Positions 39,361 through 49,654 of a stretch of DNA of 64,000 nt are shown piece by piece (the stretch's first letter is position 1; each line of letters starts with the position of its first letter). The DNA comes from Falsiroseomonas selenitidurans (GTDB taxonomy: Bacteria; Pseudomonadota; Alphaproteobacteria; Acetobacterales; Acetobacteraceae): the NCBI RefSeq assembly GCF_012103215.1, contig NZ_JAAVNE010000011.1:62001-126000 (forward strand), in the 5' to 3' direction. Under the pieces are notes generated by a model. The model was not told where the DNA came from, did not search any database, and was given only the letters and a program-made list of their open reading frames with translations. The position numbers were made by a program, and so were the translations under genes.

Positions 39361-40986
39361 TCACGGCACCCCGAAATATCCGGCGAACTGCTCCCGCAGC
39401 CTGGTCTTGAGGATCTTGCCGGTGGCGGTGTGCGGGATTTCCGCCACCACGACGACATCGTCCGGCAGCCACCATTTCGCGACATGCGGCGCGATATGGT
39501 CCAGCACTGCCTGCTTCGCGATCTCCCGCCCGGCCTTGGGCACCAGCACCAGCAGCGGCCTTTCGTCCCATTTCGGGTGCCGTGCCGCCACCACGGCGGC
39601 TTCCGCCACATCCGGGTGGCCCATGGCCAGATTCTCCAGCTCGATGGAGGAAATCCACTCGCCGCCGGACTTGATGACATCCTTGGTGCGGTCGGTGACG
39701 TGCATGTAGCCGGCGGCGTCGATGGTCGCGACGTCCCCGGTCTCGAACCAGCCATCCGGCGTCAGCGCCTCCCGCCCCGCCCTGAAGTAGCCGCGCGTCA
39801 CGGTGGGGCCGCGTACCTGGAGGTTGCCGAAGGTCGCGCCGTCCCACGGCTTCTCCACGCCGTCGTCGCCGACGATCCGCATATCGACCGTGAACGGAGG
39901 AAAGCCCTGGGTCTCCTGCAAATCCAGCACGCCTTCCGCGTCGCGCCCCGCCACCTCCGGCTTCACGCCGCAGATGGTGCCGATGGGGCTGGTTTCCGTC
40001 ATGCCCCAGGCATGCACCACATGGATGCCCCGTCGCTCGAAGGCCGCGGTCAGCGCGCGCGGGCAGGCGGAACCGCCGATCACCACCCGCTTCAGCGTGG
40101 AAAGCTCGCCCCCCGTCGCTTCGAGATGCTGCAGCAGGCCGAGCCAGACGGTGGGCACGGCGGCGGTGAAGCTGACGCCCTCCGCCTCCATCAGCGATTG
40201 CAGGGAGGCGCCATCCAGCTTCGGGCCCGGCAGCACCAGCCCGGCGCCGGTCAGCGGCGCGACGAAGGGCAGGCACCAGCCATTGGCGTGGAACATCGGC
40301 ACCACCGGCATCACCCGGTCCATGGCCGAAAGCCCCATCATGTCCGGCGCCGCGACCGCCAGCGCATGCAGCACGTTGGAGCGGTGGGAATACAGCACGC
40401 CCTTCGGCTCGCCCGTGGTGCCGGAGGTGTAGCAGAGCCCGGCGGCGGCGTTCTCCTCGCCCGGCAGCCAGGCGAAGTCGCCATCCGCCTCCGCCAGCCA
40501 GGATTCATAGTCCACCGCGCCGGGCAGGCTGGTTTCCGGCATATGCGCCGCATCCGTCAGCACCACGTAGCGCGTGATGTGCGGCAGCTTGGTCGCGATC
40601 CCCTCCGCCAGGGCGATGAAGGAAAGGTCCAACAGCATCAGCCGGCTTTCGGCGTGGTTCAGGATCCAGGCGATCTGGTCCGGGAACAGGCGCGGGTTCA
40701 GCGTGTGATAGACGGCGCCGGCGCCGGTGATGCCGTACCAGGCCTCGATGTGGCGCCAGGTGTTCCAGGCCAGCGTCGCCACCCGGTCGCCCGGCCGCAC
40801 CCCCTCCCGCGCCAGCCGCTGCGCCAGGGCCAGCGACCGGCGGCGCAGCGTGGCATAGTCGGTGCGGTGGATCGGCCCCTCCACGCTGCGGCTGGCAACG
40901 GTCCGGCCGCCATGGTGGCGGGCGGCGTGGTCGATCAGCCGGTGGATCCTGAGCGGCCAGTCCTGCATCAGCCCGAGCATCGGCAT
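39361..40986 (-). CDS. AMP-dependent medium/long-chain fatty acyl-CoA ligase
   Basis: From the ATG at 40986 (MPMLGLMQDW, behind AGGGGGG) the product has 541 residues. The adenylate-forming motifs are LCYTSGTTGEPKGVLYSHRS (A3), the VVPMFHANGW segment, HAWGMTETSPIG (A5), WFETGDVATIDAAGYM (A7), DRTKDVIKSGGEWIS (A8) and the C-terminal Lys in TATGKILKTRLR (A10). The N-terminus and HANGW motif are typical of AlkK-like medium-chain ligases. It activates a carboxylic acid to its CoA thioester for beta-oxidation. The open frame upstream of 40986 is not conserved. Confidence 0.92.
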   Translation of the reverse strand: MPMLGLMQDWPLRIHRLIDHAARHHGGRTVASRSVEGPIHRTDYATLRRRSLALAQRLAREGVRPGDRVATLAWNTWRHIEAWYGITGAGAVYHTLNPRLFPDQIAWILNHAESRLMLLDLSFIALAEGIATKLPHITRYVVLTDAAHMPETSLPGAVDYESWLAEADGDFAWLPGEENAAAGLCYTSGTTGEPKGVLYSHRSNVLHALAVAAPDMMGLSAMDRVMPVVPMFHANGWCLPFVAPLTGAGLVLPGPKLDGASLQSLMEAEGVSFTAAVPTVWLGLLQHLEATGGELSTLKRVVIGGSACPRALTAAFERRGIHVVHAWGMTETSPIGTICGVKPEVAGRDAEGVLDLQETQGFPPFTVDMRIVGDDGVEKPWDGATFGNLQVRGPTVTRGYFRAGREALTPDGWFETGDVATIDAAGYMHVTDRTKDVIKSGGEWISSIELENLAMGHPDVAEAAVVAARHPKWDERPLLVLVPKAGREIAKQAVLDHIAPHVAKWWLPDDVVVVAEIPHTATGKILKTRLREQFAGYFGVP

Positions 40987-41107
40987 CCCCCCTGGCTTGT
41001 CCGAAGTCTTGTTGGCTCGAAGTCTTGGCCCTTCCGCGGCATCGCGCAACCGGCATGGCCAGCCACCCCGCTGCCGCGTTACCCTCGCCCTAACCAGCAC
41101 AGGACGC

Positions 41108-42799
41108 ATGATGCCCGACGCGGGCGGCACCCCCACCCCGGCCAGGACCGAGACCCGCAGCGGCAGCCGGCGGCCGCGCTGGCTCTCGCCGCTGCTGCGC
41201 CGCATCCTGCTGATGAACGCCCTGCCGCCGGCGCTTCTGGCCGCCGCCCTGCTGTATCTGGACCAGTACCAGAACGGCCTGCTGGCAGCGGAGGTGGAGG
41301 CGCTGCGCACCCAGGCGCGCATCTACGCCGCCGCCATCGGCGAAGCCGCGACCAGGCCGCGGGACGACCGCACCATCCTGGTGCCGGAGGCCGCGCGCCC
41401 GCTGCTGCGCCGGCTGGTGGAGCCATCCCCCAACACCCAGGCAAGGCTGTTCGACAATACCGGCCTGCTGGTGGCCGACAGCCGCGTGCGGGAAGGCCCC
41501 GGCGGCGCCATCGTGACCGAACCGCTGCCGCCGCCCGAGCCGCGCGGCGCCTTCGCCGGCACGGTGGCGGGCATCTACGAACGGGTGCTCGCCGTGCTGC
41601 CGCGCGGGGCGCAGGACGAGGTGACGGTGGATGTGAACCCCAACGCGCCGTCCTTCGATTGGCAGCCGGAATTCGGCGGCACCAGCGGCACCGACCGGCG
41701 GGAGGAGCTGCGCCTGGCGCTGGAAGGCGGCGTGCGCCCCTATATCCGCCGCACCGCCGATGGCCGCCTGCTGGTGTCCGTGGCGGAGCCGGCGCGGCGC
41801 GGCGCGGCGCCGGTCGGCATCGTGCTGCTGACGCGGGAGGCGCGGGAGGTCGATGCCCGGCTGCTCGACATCCGGGTTTCCGTCCTGGCGCTGTTCGCCC
41901 TGGCGCTGGTGCTGACGGTGCTGCTGTCCATGTACCTGTCGCGCACCCTGGCGACGCCGATCCTGGAACTGGCGCGCGCCGCCGCGGCGATGCGCGAGGG
42001 CGAGGGCCGCGGCGGCAGCGTGCCGCGCCCGCTGCTGACGCGGGAGGATGAGATCGGCGTGCTGGCGCGCGATTTGCAGACCGCGGCGCGCGCGCTGTGG
42101 GCGCGGATCGACGCCAATGAACGCTTCGCCGCCGATGTGGCGCATGAACTGCGCAACCCGCTGACCAGCGTGCGCAGCGCCATCGAGACGCTGCGGCGGA
42201 TCGAGGATCCGGTGAAGCAGCGCCGGCTGCTGGCCATCATCGCCGACGACGCGGTGCGCATGGACCGCCTGATCAACGACATCGCCGACAGCTCGCGCGT
42301 CGATGCCGAGCTATCGCGCACCATCGCGACGCCGGTCGATGTCGCCCCCATCCTGGGCGCGCTGGGGGAGCTGCACGCGGCGACGCGGGCGGAGGGCGAC
42401 CCGACGCTGGAGATCGAGGCGCCGGCGGAGGGCCTCAGCGTGCGCGGGGTGGAAGGGCGTCTGGTGCAGGTGTTCCGCAACCTGATCGGCAATGCCATCT
42501 CCTTCAGCCCGCGCGACGGCCATGTGGTGGTGCGGGCGCGGCCGACCGGGCAGATGGTGGAGTTCATCATCGAGGATGACGGCCCCGGCATCCCCGACGC
42601 GAAGCTGGAGAGCATCTTCGACCGCTTCTACAGCGAACGCCCCACCGGCGAGCGCTTCGGCCAGCATTCCGGCCTGGGCCTGTCCATCTCCAAGCAGATC
42701 GTCGAGGGCCTGCGCGGCCGCATCGCCGCCGAGAACCGGCGCGACGCCGATGGCGCCATCCTTGGCGCCCGCTTCATCGTGCGGCTGCCGGCCGCCTGA
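41108..42799 (+). CDS. chvG: Sensor histidine kinase ChvG
   Basis: The 563-residue product has TM1 (about residues 32-50), a periplasmic ChvG-type sensor of 200 residues, TM2 (about 256-276) and a HAMP linker (PILELARAAAAM). The dimerisation/phosphoacceptor helix carries His346 in VAHELRNPLTSVRSA. The ATPase domain has N box NLIGNAISFSP, G1 DDGPGIP, F box FDRFYSERP and G2 GLGLSISKQI. ChvG senses acid or envelope change through the periplasmic inhibitor ExoR in rhizobia. Its partner chvI is upstream but separated by two minus-strand genes. The hprK-ptsH phosphotransferase genes that usually follow are absent. Confidence 0.9.
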   Translation: MMPDAGGTPTPARTETRSGSRRPRWLSPLLRRILLMNALPPALLAAALLYLDQYQNGLLAAEVEALRTQARIYAAAIGEAATRPRDDRTILVPEAARPLLRRLVEPSPNTQARLFDNTGLLVADSRVREGPGGAIVTEPLPPPEPRGAFAGTVAGIYERVLAVLPRGAQDEVTVDVNPNAPSFDWQPEFGGTSGTDRREELRLALEGGVRPYIRRTADGRLLVSVAEPARRGAAPVGIVLLTREAREVDARLLDIRVSVLALFALALVLTVLLSMYLSRTLATPILELARAAAAMREGEGRGGSVPRPLLTREDEIGVLARDLQTAARALWARIDANERFAADVAHELRNPLTSVRSAIETLRRIEDPVKQRRLLAIIADDAVRMDRLINDIADSSRVDAELSRTIATPVDVAPILGALGELHAATRAEGDPTLEIEAPAEGLSVRGVEGRLVQVFRNLIGNAISFSPRDGHVVVRARPTGQMVEFIIEDDGPGIPDAKLESIFDRFYSERPTGERFGQHSGLGLSISKQIVEGLRGRIAAENRRDADGAILGARFIVRLPAA

Positions 42800-42808
42800 G
42801 CGAAGCGT

Positions 42809-42831
42809 CGCGCGCCGATCGCCGGCGCGCG
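42809..42831. terminator. Hairpin between convergent chvG and chemoreceptor genes
   Basis: CGCGCGCCG at 42809-42817 pairs with CGGCGCGCG at 42823-42831 around the loop ATCGC, starting 10 bases after the chvG stop. The nine-pair stem is all G-C and there is no T-tract. It could end transcription from either side. Confidence 0.5.
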
Positions 42832-42888
42832 CCCCGGGCGCCCGGCTGCGCGCCGCCGGGGCAGGTCGGCGCAACCCGGCCATTGGTG

Positions 42889-44973
42889 TCAGGCGGCCTT
42901 CACCCGGGCCAGGAACTGCGCCACCTCCGCATCCGCCGCCTGGGCCTGGCGCGCCAGGGTGGCGGAGGCGGCCAGAACCTCCTGCGCCGTGCGGCCGGTT
43001 TCCTCGGCCAGGGTGCTGACAGCGCCCAGGCTGTCCGTCACCTGGCCGGTGCCCTGCGCCACGTCCTGCACATGGCTGCTGATGCCTTGCGTCGCGGCGG
43101 ATTGCTGCTCCACCGCGGCGGCGATGGCGGTGGTGATCTCGCTGACCTGGCCGACCGTGCCGGCGATGCCGGCAATGGCCGTCACCGCCTGTTCCGTCGC
43201 CGCCTGGATCTGGCCGATCTGCCGGCCGATATCCTCGGTGGCCTGGGCGGTCTGCGCCGCCAGCGCCTTCACCTCCCCCGCCACCACGGCGAAGCCCTTG
43301 CCGGCGTCGCCGGCGCGTGCCGCCTCGATCGTCGCGTTCAGCGCCAGCAGGTTGGTCTGGGCGGCGATGCGGCGGATCAGCACCACCACCTCGCTGATCC
43401 GCCCGGCGCCCTCCGACAGGTCGCGCACCACGCGGTCCGTGCGCTCGGCATCCACCACGGCGGATTGGACGACGGATTGGGACTGGCTGATCTGCCGGCT
43501 GATCTCGCGGATCGACGCGGTGAGCTGTTCCGCCGCCGCCGCCACGGATTGCACGCCGCCATTGGCGCCTTCCGCCGCGCGCGCCATCGCGGCGGCCTGG
43601 GCGGTGCCGCGCTCCGCGGTGCCGGACATGGTGCTGGCGCTGGATTCCAGCGTGGTGGCGGAGCGGGTGAGCTGCGTCGTCAGCTCGCCGATCCGGGTCT
43701 CGAAGGCCCGGGTCAGCTGGTCCAGCGCCTCCGCCCGGCGGATGCGGGCACCCTGTTCCTCGCGCTGCAGGGCGCCCAGGCGGTCGGCCTCGATCAGCCC
43801 GTCCTTGAACACCTGCACGGCGCCGGCCATGGCGCCGATCTCGTTGCGGCGGCCCAGCATCGGCACCGCGATGTCAAGTTCCCGCGCCGCCAGCCGGCGC
43901 ATCGCCGCCGTCATCTGGCCGATCGGCCGCACCACCAGGCGCTGCGCCGCCACCCAGCCGCCCAGGCTCAGCAGCAGGGCCAGGCCGATCAGCCCGGCAC
44001 CGAGCGCCAGGCCGCGGCGTGCCGCCGCCTGTTCCGCCAGCGCCACCTCCACCATGCCATCCAGCGCCGCCAGGGGGATGGCGCTCAGCAGCGGCACGAA
44101 GGGCACCTGCTGGTCGCGGAAGGCGGTGGCGTCGATCGCCGGCGGGCGGCCCTCGGCCAGGGACGCCACCACGGCGTCGCGCGCCTGGCCGGCCGGGCCG
44201 GTGACGCCGGGCTGCGCCGCGCCCAGCGCCGCGCGCAAGGTGGCGGGGATGCCGGGCCGCGCCGCGCCGGCCTCCAGCGTCGCCCAGGCGGTGGTCGCGC
44301 GGCCCTGCTGGCGCAGCGTCGCCGCCACTTCGGCCGGGCTCCAGGGGCGGCCGGCATTCACCGCCACCAGCGAATTCAGCATCACATCGCCCAGGCCGCT
44401 GCGCAGCGTCCAGCCGGCGCGCCGCAGCGCCACCAGCTGGTCGACCAGCGGGTTGGACAGCAGCGCGCCATCCTCCACCAGCTCCGTCACCCGCAGCAGC
44501 GCGTCCACATGCCCGGCGGTGACGCGCGCCCAATTGGCCGCCAGGCCCTGGTCGCGGCGGTCCCGCGGCAGCCGCATCGCCGCATCCACCTGGCCGCGCA
44601 GCGCCTGGATCGCTTCCCGTTCCGTCTCCAGCGCCTGCGCCTCCCCCGCATGGCCCAGGGCGCGCAGGGAAGCGGGGACCTGCGCGAAATAGCGTTCCGC
44701 CTGCGCCCGCGGCCCCATCACCCGGGCGCTGTCCGGGTCCGGTGCCGCGGCGGCGAGCGCGGTCAGCACCTCGCCGCGTTCCAGCCGCAGGGTGGCGGCG
44801 GTGCCGAACAGCATCCGGCTGGCCTCTGCCAGCTGCACCACCCGCGCCGCATCGGCGTGGCGGGTCCAGGCGCGCCAGACAAGGTCGGTGCTGAAGCCCG
44901 CCAGCATCAACAGGCTGAGGCCAAGCACGCCGCCAAGCAGCACCTTGATGGACAGGTTGGCGAAGCGTGACAT
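42889..44973 (-). CDS. Methyl-accepting chemotaxis protein
   Basis: From the ATG at 44973 the product has 694 residues. TM1 is at residues 8-27, a helical periplasmic region of about 300 residues follows, and TM2 ([20 protein letters not shown]) lies near residue 330. A HAMP domain ([14 protein letters not shown]) and a long signalling coiled coil then lead to the kinase-contact hairpin, [20 protein letters not shown] followed by TIEAARAG. The sensed ligand is unknown. Flanking hydrophobic and Ala/Gln heptads are usual for the class. No flagellar or other che genes are in the window except a CheR-PAS gene 11 kb away. Confidence 0.93.
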   Translation of the reverse strand: MSRFANLSIKVLLGGVLGLSLLMLAGFSTDLVWRAWTRHADAARVVQLAEASRMLFGTAATLRLERGEVLTALAAAAPDPDSARVMGPRAQAERYFAQVPASLRALGHAGEAQALETEREAIQALRGQVDAAMRLPRDRRDQGLAANWARVTAGHVDALLRVTELVEDGALLSNPLVDQLVALRRAGWTLRSGLGDVMLNSLVAVNAGRPWSPAEVAATLRQQGRATTAWATLEAGAARPGIPATLRAALGAAQPGVTGPAGQARDAVVASLAEGRPPAIDATAFRDQQVPFVPLLSAIPLAALDGMVEVALAEQAAARRGLALGAGLIGLALLLSLGGWVAAQRLVVRPIGQMTAAMRRLAARELDIAVPMLGRRNEIGAMAGAVQVFKDGLIEADRLGALQREEQGARIRRAEALDQLTRAFETRIGELTTQLTRSATTLESSASTMSGTAERGTAQAAAMARAAEGANGGVQSVAAAAEQLTASIREISRQISQSQSVVQSAVVDAERTDRVVRDLSEGAGRISEVVVLIRRIAAQTNLLALNATIEAARAGDAGKGFAVVAGEVKALAAQTAQATEDIGRQIGQIQAATEQAVTAIAGIAGTVGQVSEITTAIAAAVEQQSAATQGISSHVQDVAQGTGQVTDSLGAVSTLAEETGRTAQEVLAASATLARQAQAADAEVAQFLARVKAA

Positions 44974-45029
44974 GCGGCGACCCCGGCGATGCGAGGCGCC
45001 CAGCCTAGGGCCTGCCGGTTGAGGCCGGG

Positions 45030-46622
45030 TTAAGCGGCCAGGATCAGCCCCGCCGCCTTGTGCGCCACCGCCAGCACCGTCGCGTTGATGTTGCAGACCG
45101 GGATGTCCGGGAAGACTGAGGCATCCACCACCCGCAGCCCGGCCACGCCGCGCAGCCGCAGCGTGGCATCCAGCGGCGCGCCGCCATCCGCCCCGCCCAT
45201 CCGCACCGTGCCGCAGGGGTGGTAGACGGTGCCGCCGGTCTCCGCGGCGAAGCGCACCAGCTCGGCCTCCGCCTGCACCGCCGGGCCGGGCCGCACCTCC
45301 CCCACCACGATGCCCTGCAGCGGCGGCGCCGCCATCCAGCGTCGCGCCAGGCGGATGCCGCGGGCGATGGCGGCGCGGTCCGCCGCCGCCGTCAGGAAGC
45401 GCGGCGCGATCACCGGCGGGCGCGCCGGGTCCGGCCCGGCCAGGGTGACACTGCCGCGCGACTGCGGCCGGCATTGCCAGACGCCCAGCGTCAGGCCCGG
45501 CGCCTCCTCCGGCACGCCGATGCGGCCCTCGGCCCAGGAAACCGGGCCGCCATTGAGCTGGATGTCCGGCGCCTCCAGCCCCGGCTCGGTCTTCGCGAAG
45601 ACGCCGACCATGCCGGGCGACCAGGTCAGCACGCCATCGCCGCGGGTGACCCAGCGCGCCACCTCCAGCGCCAGGCGTGGCCAGGCGATGCGGCGGTTGG
45701 CGGACCAGCGATGCTCCGACAGGCGATAGGTCAGGCGGGCGATGTAGTGGTCCTGCAGGTTGGCGCCGATGCCGGGGATGTCGCGGCGCACCGCGATGCC
45801 ATGGTCCTGCAGGTGCTGCGCCGGGCCGAGGCCGGACAGCATCAGCAGATGCGGGCTGCCGATGGCGCCGGCGGCCAGGATCACCTCCCGCCGCGCCGCC
45901 ACCACCTGTCCAGCCCCGCCGCGGCGGAGGCGCACGCCGGTGGCGCGGCCTTCCGCCATCTCGATGGACAGGGCCAGGGCATTGTCGAACAGCGCCACGC
46001 CGCGCTTCAGCGCCGGGCGCAGGAAGGCGCTGGCGGCGGAATGGCGGCGGCGGCCGTTGCGGGTCTGCTGGAAGGTGGAAAACCCGTCCCGCGCCGGGCC
46101 GTTCATGTCGCGCGGCGTGGGCAGGCCGATGGCGGCCGCGGCGTCCCGCATCCGCGCCACCACGGGCGGCAGCTCCGCCAGGTGCTGCACATGCAGCGCG
46201 CCGTCCCGGCCGCGATGCGGGCCATCCTCCTCCGCCCGCTCATAGGCCGCGAAATGCGGCGCGAGATCGGCCCAGGACCAGCCCGTGCAGCCCTTCTGCG
46301 CCCAGAGATCGTAATCCGAGGGATCGCCCCAGACATGGCCGAGCCCGTTGATGGAGGAGGACCCGCCCAGCACCCGGCCGCGCGGATAGTCCAGCGCGCG
46401 GCGGCCGGTGGCCGGATCCGGCGCGGTGGCGAAGCCCCAGGTCAGCGCCTTGTGGCCCAGGATGCGGGCATAGCCGGCCGGGATGTGCAGCCAGGGGTGG
46501 CGGTCCGGACCGCCGGCTTCCACCACCGCCACGCTGGCGCCGCCGGCGGAAAGCCGGTCCGCCAGCAGGCAGCCGGCGCTGCCGGCGCCGATGATGACGA
46601 AGTCGAAGGCCGCATCGCTCAC
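45030..46622 (-). CDS. GMC-family FAD oxidoreductase (choline/alcohol dehydrogenase type)
   Basis: The 530-residue product has the FAD motif [14 protein letters not shown] near residue 12. The GMC signatures are [20 protein letters not shown] and [20 protein letters not shown], and the C-terminal catalytic region is [13 protein letters not shown], with the His of the active-site pair, followed by [20 protein letters not shown]. These enzymes oxidise alcohols, choline or sugars with FAD. The start GTG sits inside the stop of the upstream LysR gene (GTGA), so the enzyme is probably translated with, and controlled by, that regulator. Confidence 0.93.
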   Translation of the reverse strand: MSDAAFDFVIIGAGSAGCLLADRLSAGGASVAVVEAGGPDRHPWLHIPAGYARILGHKALTWGFATAPDPATGRRALDYPRGRVLGGSSSINGLGHVWGDPSDYDLWAQKGCTGWSWADLAPHFAAYERAEEDGPHRGRDGALHVQHLAELPPVVARMRDAAAAIGLPTPRDMNGPARDGFSTFQQTRNGRRRHSAASAFLRPALKRGVALFDNALALSIEMAEGRATGVRLRRGGAGQVVAARREVILAAGAIGSPHLLMLSGLGPAQHLQDHGIAVRRDIPGIGANLQDHYIARLTYRLSEHRWSANRRIAWPRLALEVARWVTRGDGVLTWSPGMVGVFAKTEPGLEAPDIQLNGGPVSWAEGRIGVPEEAPGLTLGVWQCRPQSRGSVTLAGPDPARPPVIAPRFLTAAADRAAIARGIRLARRWMAAPPLQGIVVGEVRPGPAVQAEAELVRFAAETGGTVYHPCGTVRMGGADGGAPLDATLRLRGVAGLRVVDASVFPDIPVCNINATVLAVAHKAAGLILAA

Positions 46623-47551
46623 GCGCCGACGCCGGGCACCGGCCCGACCTCCCGCGCCACGGCCAGCAGGGAACGCCGCAGCCAGGCATGGCCGGGATCG
46701 GCCTCGAAGCGCCGGTGGAACACCAGGGAGAGGCGGGTGTGGCGGAATTCCACGGGGCAGGGGCGCAGCGCCAGGTCGTAGGTCTCCGCCATGCGCTGCG
46801 CCAGGCGGGCGGAGAGCGTCATCACCATGTCGGTGCGGGCCAGGATCTCCGGCACCGCACCCAGATGCGCCACCACGGCGCCCAGCCGGCGCGGGAAGCC
46901 GGCTTCCCGCAGCGGCTCGTCCAGCGCGCCGTCGCGGGACCCGTTGGGCGAGTGCAGCAGGTGCGGGAAGGCGGTAAAGCGATCCAGCGTCAGCGGCCCT
47001 TCCGCCAGCGGATGGCCCTTGCGCACCAGGGTCAGGAAATTCTCCGGCAGCAGGCGCACCCGGGTGTAGAGCGCCGGCGGGTCCGGCAGCACAGCGACGG
47101 CCAGCTCCGCCTCCCCCTTCGCCAGCAGGTCCTGGGCATTGGTGCGGTCCGCATGGCGCACCGCCAGCAGGGCGCGCGGCGCTTCCTGGTGCATCAATTC
47201 CAGCAGCGGCGGGGCCAGCACGCTCTCGGCATATTCGGACAGCGCCACGGTGAAGACGCGGTCCGTCGTCGCCGGTTCGAAGGGCGCGTGGTCGGCCAGG
47301 GTGGTGCGCAGCCGGTCCAGCACCTCCGCCACGGGCCCGGCGAGGGAAAGCGCCAGGGCGGTGGGCTCCACCCCGCCGGGGCGCCGGAGGAACAGCTCGT
47401 CATTCAGCGCCGCGCGCAGCCGTGCCAGGGCGTTGGAGACGGCGGGCTGCGAGAGGTTCAGCTTCTCCGCCGCATGGGTCACGTGGCGTTCGCGGGCCAC
47501 CGCGTCGAAGACGCGCAGCAGGTTCAGGTCCAGCGTCTGGAGATCGGCCAA
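46619..47551 (-). CDS. LysR-family transcriptional regulator
   Basis: The 310-residue product has the N-terminal winged helix-turn-helix (LNLLRVFDAVARERHVTHAAEKLNLSQPAVSNALARLR). The effector domain follows, with the conserved VALSEYAESVL start and FPHLLHSPNG. NodD/LinR-like members of this length respond to aromatic or organic acids. The start is a TTG at 47551. The gene directly precedes the GMC oxidoreductase with a four-base overlap and is divergent from doxX, 166 bp away. Control of one or both neighbours is a reasonable inference. Confidence 0.9.
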   Translation of the reverse strand: MADLQTLDLNLLRVFDAVARERHVTHAAEKLNLSQPAVSNALARLRAALNDELFLRRPGGVEPTALALSLAGPVAEVLDRLRTTLADHAPFEPATTDRVFTVALSEYAESVLAPPLLELMHQEAPRALLAVRHADRTNAQDLLAKGEAELAVAVLPDPPALYTRVRLLPENFLTLVRKGHPLAEGPLTLDRFTAFPHLLHSPNGSRDGALDEPLREAGFPRRLGAVVAHLGAVPEILARTDMVMTLSARLAQRMAETYDLALRPCPVEFRHTRLSLVFHRRFEADPGHAWLRRSLLAVAREVGPVPGVGA

Positions 47552-47717
47552 GGCGAGAATTTCCCATCATCCGCGACCCGGCAGCCGCGACTGGCGGCCG
47601 CATCATTTCGCACCGTGATGATGGGTGTTCCATCCCCGTGTTGGAAGCACCAGCCCCACCCGGCGCATATCGCCGGCCACAGGCGGCGCACCCTGCGCCC
47701 CGCACGGAGACACGACG

Positions 47718-48155
47718 ATGAACCTCGATGAGCGCACCACCACCCCCTATGCCGCCCTGCTGCTGCGCGTGACGCTGGGCGTCGCCCTGCTGGCGCATGG
47801 GCTGCTGCTGAAGATCATGACCTTCGGCCTGGCCGGCACGATGGGCTTCTTTGGCTCCCTCGGCTACCCGCCGGTGCTCGGCGCCGTGGTGGCGATCGCG
47901 GAGGCGCTGGCCGGCCTGGCGCTGATCCTCGGCCTCTGGGTGCGGCCGGTCAGCCTGCTGGTGGTGCCGATCATGATCGGCGCGACGCTGCAGCATGCCG
48001 GCAATGGCTGGCTGTTCAACGCGCCGGGCGGCGGCTGGGAATTCCCGGCCATGTGGACGCTGCTGATGCTGGTGCAGGCGGGCCTGGGCGCCGGCGCCCA
48101 TGCGCTGGATGTGAACCGGCTGCTCGGCCGGGGCACGACGACCGCGCGGGCCTGA
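47718..48155 (+). CDS. DoxX family membrane protein
   Basis: The 145-residue product has four hydrophobic helices. The first, ALLLRVTLGVALLAHGLLL, carries the DoxX motif Arg and His. GSLGYPPVLGAVVAIAEALA in the second and ALILGLWVRPVSLLVVPIMI in the third follow the family pattern. DoxX proteins are linked to quinol oxidase, sulfur or redox-stress membrane complexes; the role here is open. The ATG at 47718 was used because the frame before it has no start with a ribosome site. The gene is divergent from the LysR gene and ends in a strong terminator. Confidence 0.88.
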   Translation: MNLDERTTTPYAALLLRVTLGVALLAHGLLLKIMTFGLAGTMGFFGSLGYPPVLGAVVAIAEALAGLALILGLWVRPVSLLVVPIMIGATLQHAGNGWLFNAPGGGWEFPAMWTLLMLVQAGLGAGAHALDVNRLLGRGTTTARA

Positions 48156-48166
48156 AGCCTGGCCCG

Positions 48167-48197
48167 AAGGCGCCGCGGGGCCCCCGCGGCGCCTTTT
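48167..48197. terminator. Bidirectional terminator between doxX and the hydrolase
   Basis: AAGGCGCCGCGGGG is followed one base later by its near-perfect complement CCCCGCGGCGCCTTTT, giving a 12-bp GC stem with A bases on the left and four T on the right. It starts 12 bases after the doxX stop and ends just before the convergent hydrolase stop. The T-run suits the plus strand best. Confidence 0.75.
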
Positions 48198-48202
48198 GCG
48201 CG

Positions 48203-49111
48203 TCAGCGCCCCAGCAGCCCCGCCAGCTGGTCCGCGACCTGCTGCCGTGCCAGCCGTGCCGCGGCCGCATCGCCGCCGAGATGCGCGCGGCGCGCCACGC
48301 AGGCATCCTGGTAGGTGAAGGGCGCCCCGGTGGCCAGGTTGGTCAGCACCCCCGGCGCCGTCTCGCTGATCCGGCAGTCCCGCACCGATTGCGCCGGGCC
48401 TTCCACGGCGCGCGGGCTCAGCGGGTTGTCGAAGCCGTGATGCGCGCCGGGATATTCCGTGACCTGCACATCCACCCCGGCGGCGCGCAGCCGCGCCACA
48501 TGCGCCTGCACCGGCGCCAGCGGGTTCATGTCGTCCGCCGTGCCGTGGTGGATGCGGATGGGCTTCGGCACCATCGCCGTATCCTCCAGGTAGCGCGTCG
48601 CGGCATCCGGGTAGAAGGCGATGGTCGCGGCGGGGATCAGGCCGGAGCGGTTCCACAGGCGATGGAAGCGCGCCATGGCGGCATACAGCGCCGCCTGCCC
48701 GCCGCGGGAGAAGCCCATCACCGCCACCCGGTCGGGGTCCACCGCCGGGTGCCGGGCCAGCACCTCCAGCGCCCGGTAGCTGTCCAGGATGAAGGCCAGC
48801 CGCCCCAGCGCCGCCTGGTCCTGGCTGGTGGAGACCAGCCCGCGGCCGGAGAAGCCATCCAGCACGAAGGCGGAGATGCCGATCGCCAGCAGCCCGCGCA
48901 CCCAGAGCGGCATGGACGCCCCGATGCCGCCCGAGCCATGCACCAGCAGCACGGCAGGCCGCCGGCCCTCGCCCTGCGCCAGGTACAGCGCGCCCGCCAG
49001 CGTCACCGGCGGCCCGTCCGCCTCGCCCCGCAGGAATTGCGCGTCGGTCAGCGTCAGGCTGGGGATCGGGTGGAGCTCGGTGCGGGCGGGCAGGTCGTGG
49101 ACCATGCTCAC
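48203..49111 (-). CDS. Alpha/beta hydrolase, dienelactone hydrolase family
   Basis: The 302-residue product has the dienelactone hydrolase layout. VLLVHGSGGIGASMP forms the oxyanion region, GFSRGGQAALYAA the serine nucleophile elbow, RIHHGTADDMNPL the acid region and HHGFDNP the catalytic His. The elbow Ser replaces the Cys of the founding enzyme, which is common in the family. It should cleave an ester or lactone in the cytoplasm. Start candidates are GTG 49111 and ATG 49105. The segment 49112-49206 upstream is AT-richer and probably holds the promoter. Confidence 0.82.
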   Translation of the reverse strand: MSMVHDLPARTELHPIPSLTLTDAQFLRGEADGPPVTLAGALYLAQGEGRRPAVLLVHGSGGIGASMPLWVRGLLAIGISAFVLDGFSGRGLVSTSQDQAALGRLAFILDSYRALEVLARHPAVDPDRVAVMGFSRGGQAALYAAMARFHRLWNRSGLIPAATIAFYPDAATRYLEDTAMVPKPIRIHHGTADDMNPLAPVQAHVARLRAAGVDVQVTEYPGAHHGFDNPLSPRAVEGPAQSVRDCRISETAPGVLTNLATGAPFTYQDACVARRAHLGGDAAAARLARQQVADQLAGLLGR

Positions 49112-49206
49112 GGTGCCTGAAAGGATCGCGTTTGTGACTTAACGCCCATTGATATCATTGTCTTGTTCCTGCGCTCTTGGTGCTTCGGGCATCAATCCAC
49201 AAACGC

Positions 49207-49653
49207 TCAGCGTGTCCCCGTCGAGCCGAAGCCGCCGGCGCCGCGGGCCGTGTCCGGCAGCACCGCCACCTCCGCCAGGGTTGCCCGCACCACCGGGGCC
49301 ACCACCGCCTGGGCGATGCGCATGCCGCGTTCCACGGTGAAGGGCTCGGCACCGGCATTCATCACGATCACCTGCAATTCCCCCCGGTAATCCTCGTCCA
49401 CCGTGCCGGGGCTGTTGGGCAGGGTGATGCCGTGCTTGAGCGCGAGACCGGACCGCGGCCGCACCTGCAATTCATGCCCCGCCGGCAGCGCGATGCAGAG
49501 GCCGGTCGGCACCAGCACCCGCGCGCCCGGGGCGATCACCAGCGGCTGATTCACCGCTGCCAGCAGGTCCATCCCCGCCGCCCCCGCCGTGGCATAGGCG
49601 GGCAGCGGCAGGCCTGCCGCATGCGGCAGGCGCTTCACCAGGATCTCGACCAT
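49207..49653 (-). CDS. dut: dUTP pyrophosphatase
   Basis: The 148-residue product has all five dUTPase motifs in order: [51 protein letters not shown] and the flexible C-terminal [10 protein letters not shown] that closes the trimeric site. It converts dUTP to dUMP and pyrophosphate, preventing uracil incorporation and feeding thymidylate synthesis. ATG 49653 lies two bases after the coaBC stop, so both are co-translated; a TTG at 49662 is less likely. Confidence 0.96.
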   Translation of the reverse strand: MVEILVKRLPHAAGLPLPAYATAGAAGMDLLAAVNQPLVIAPGARVLVPTGLCIALPAGHELQVRPRSGLALKHGITLPNSPGTVDEDYRGELQVIVMNAGAEPFTVERGMRIAQAVVAPVVRATLAEVAVLPDTARGAGGFGSTGTR

Positions 49654-49654
49654 G

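Noticed and set aside
39173..39709. A plus-strand frame from an ATG behind GAGGGAA, continuing into the acyl-CoA ligase antisense.
   Set aside because: Its first part lies in repeat copy B and is almost only Arg/Ala/Gly; its second part is antisense to a well-supported gene.
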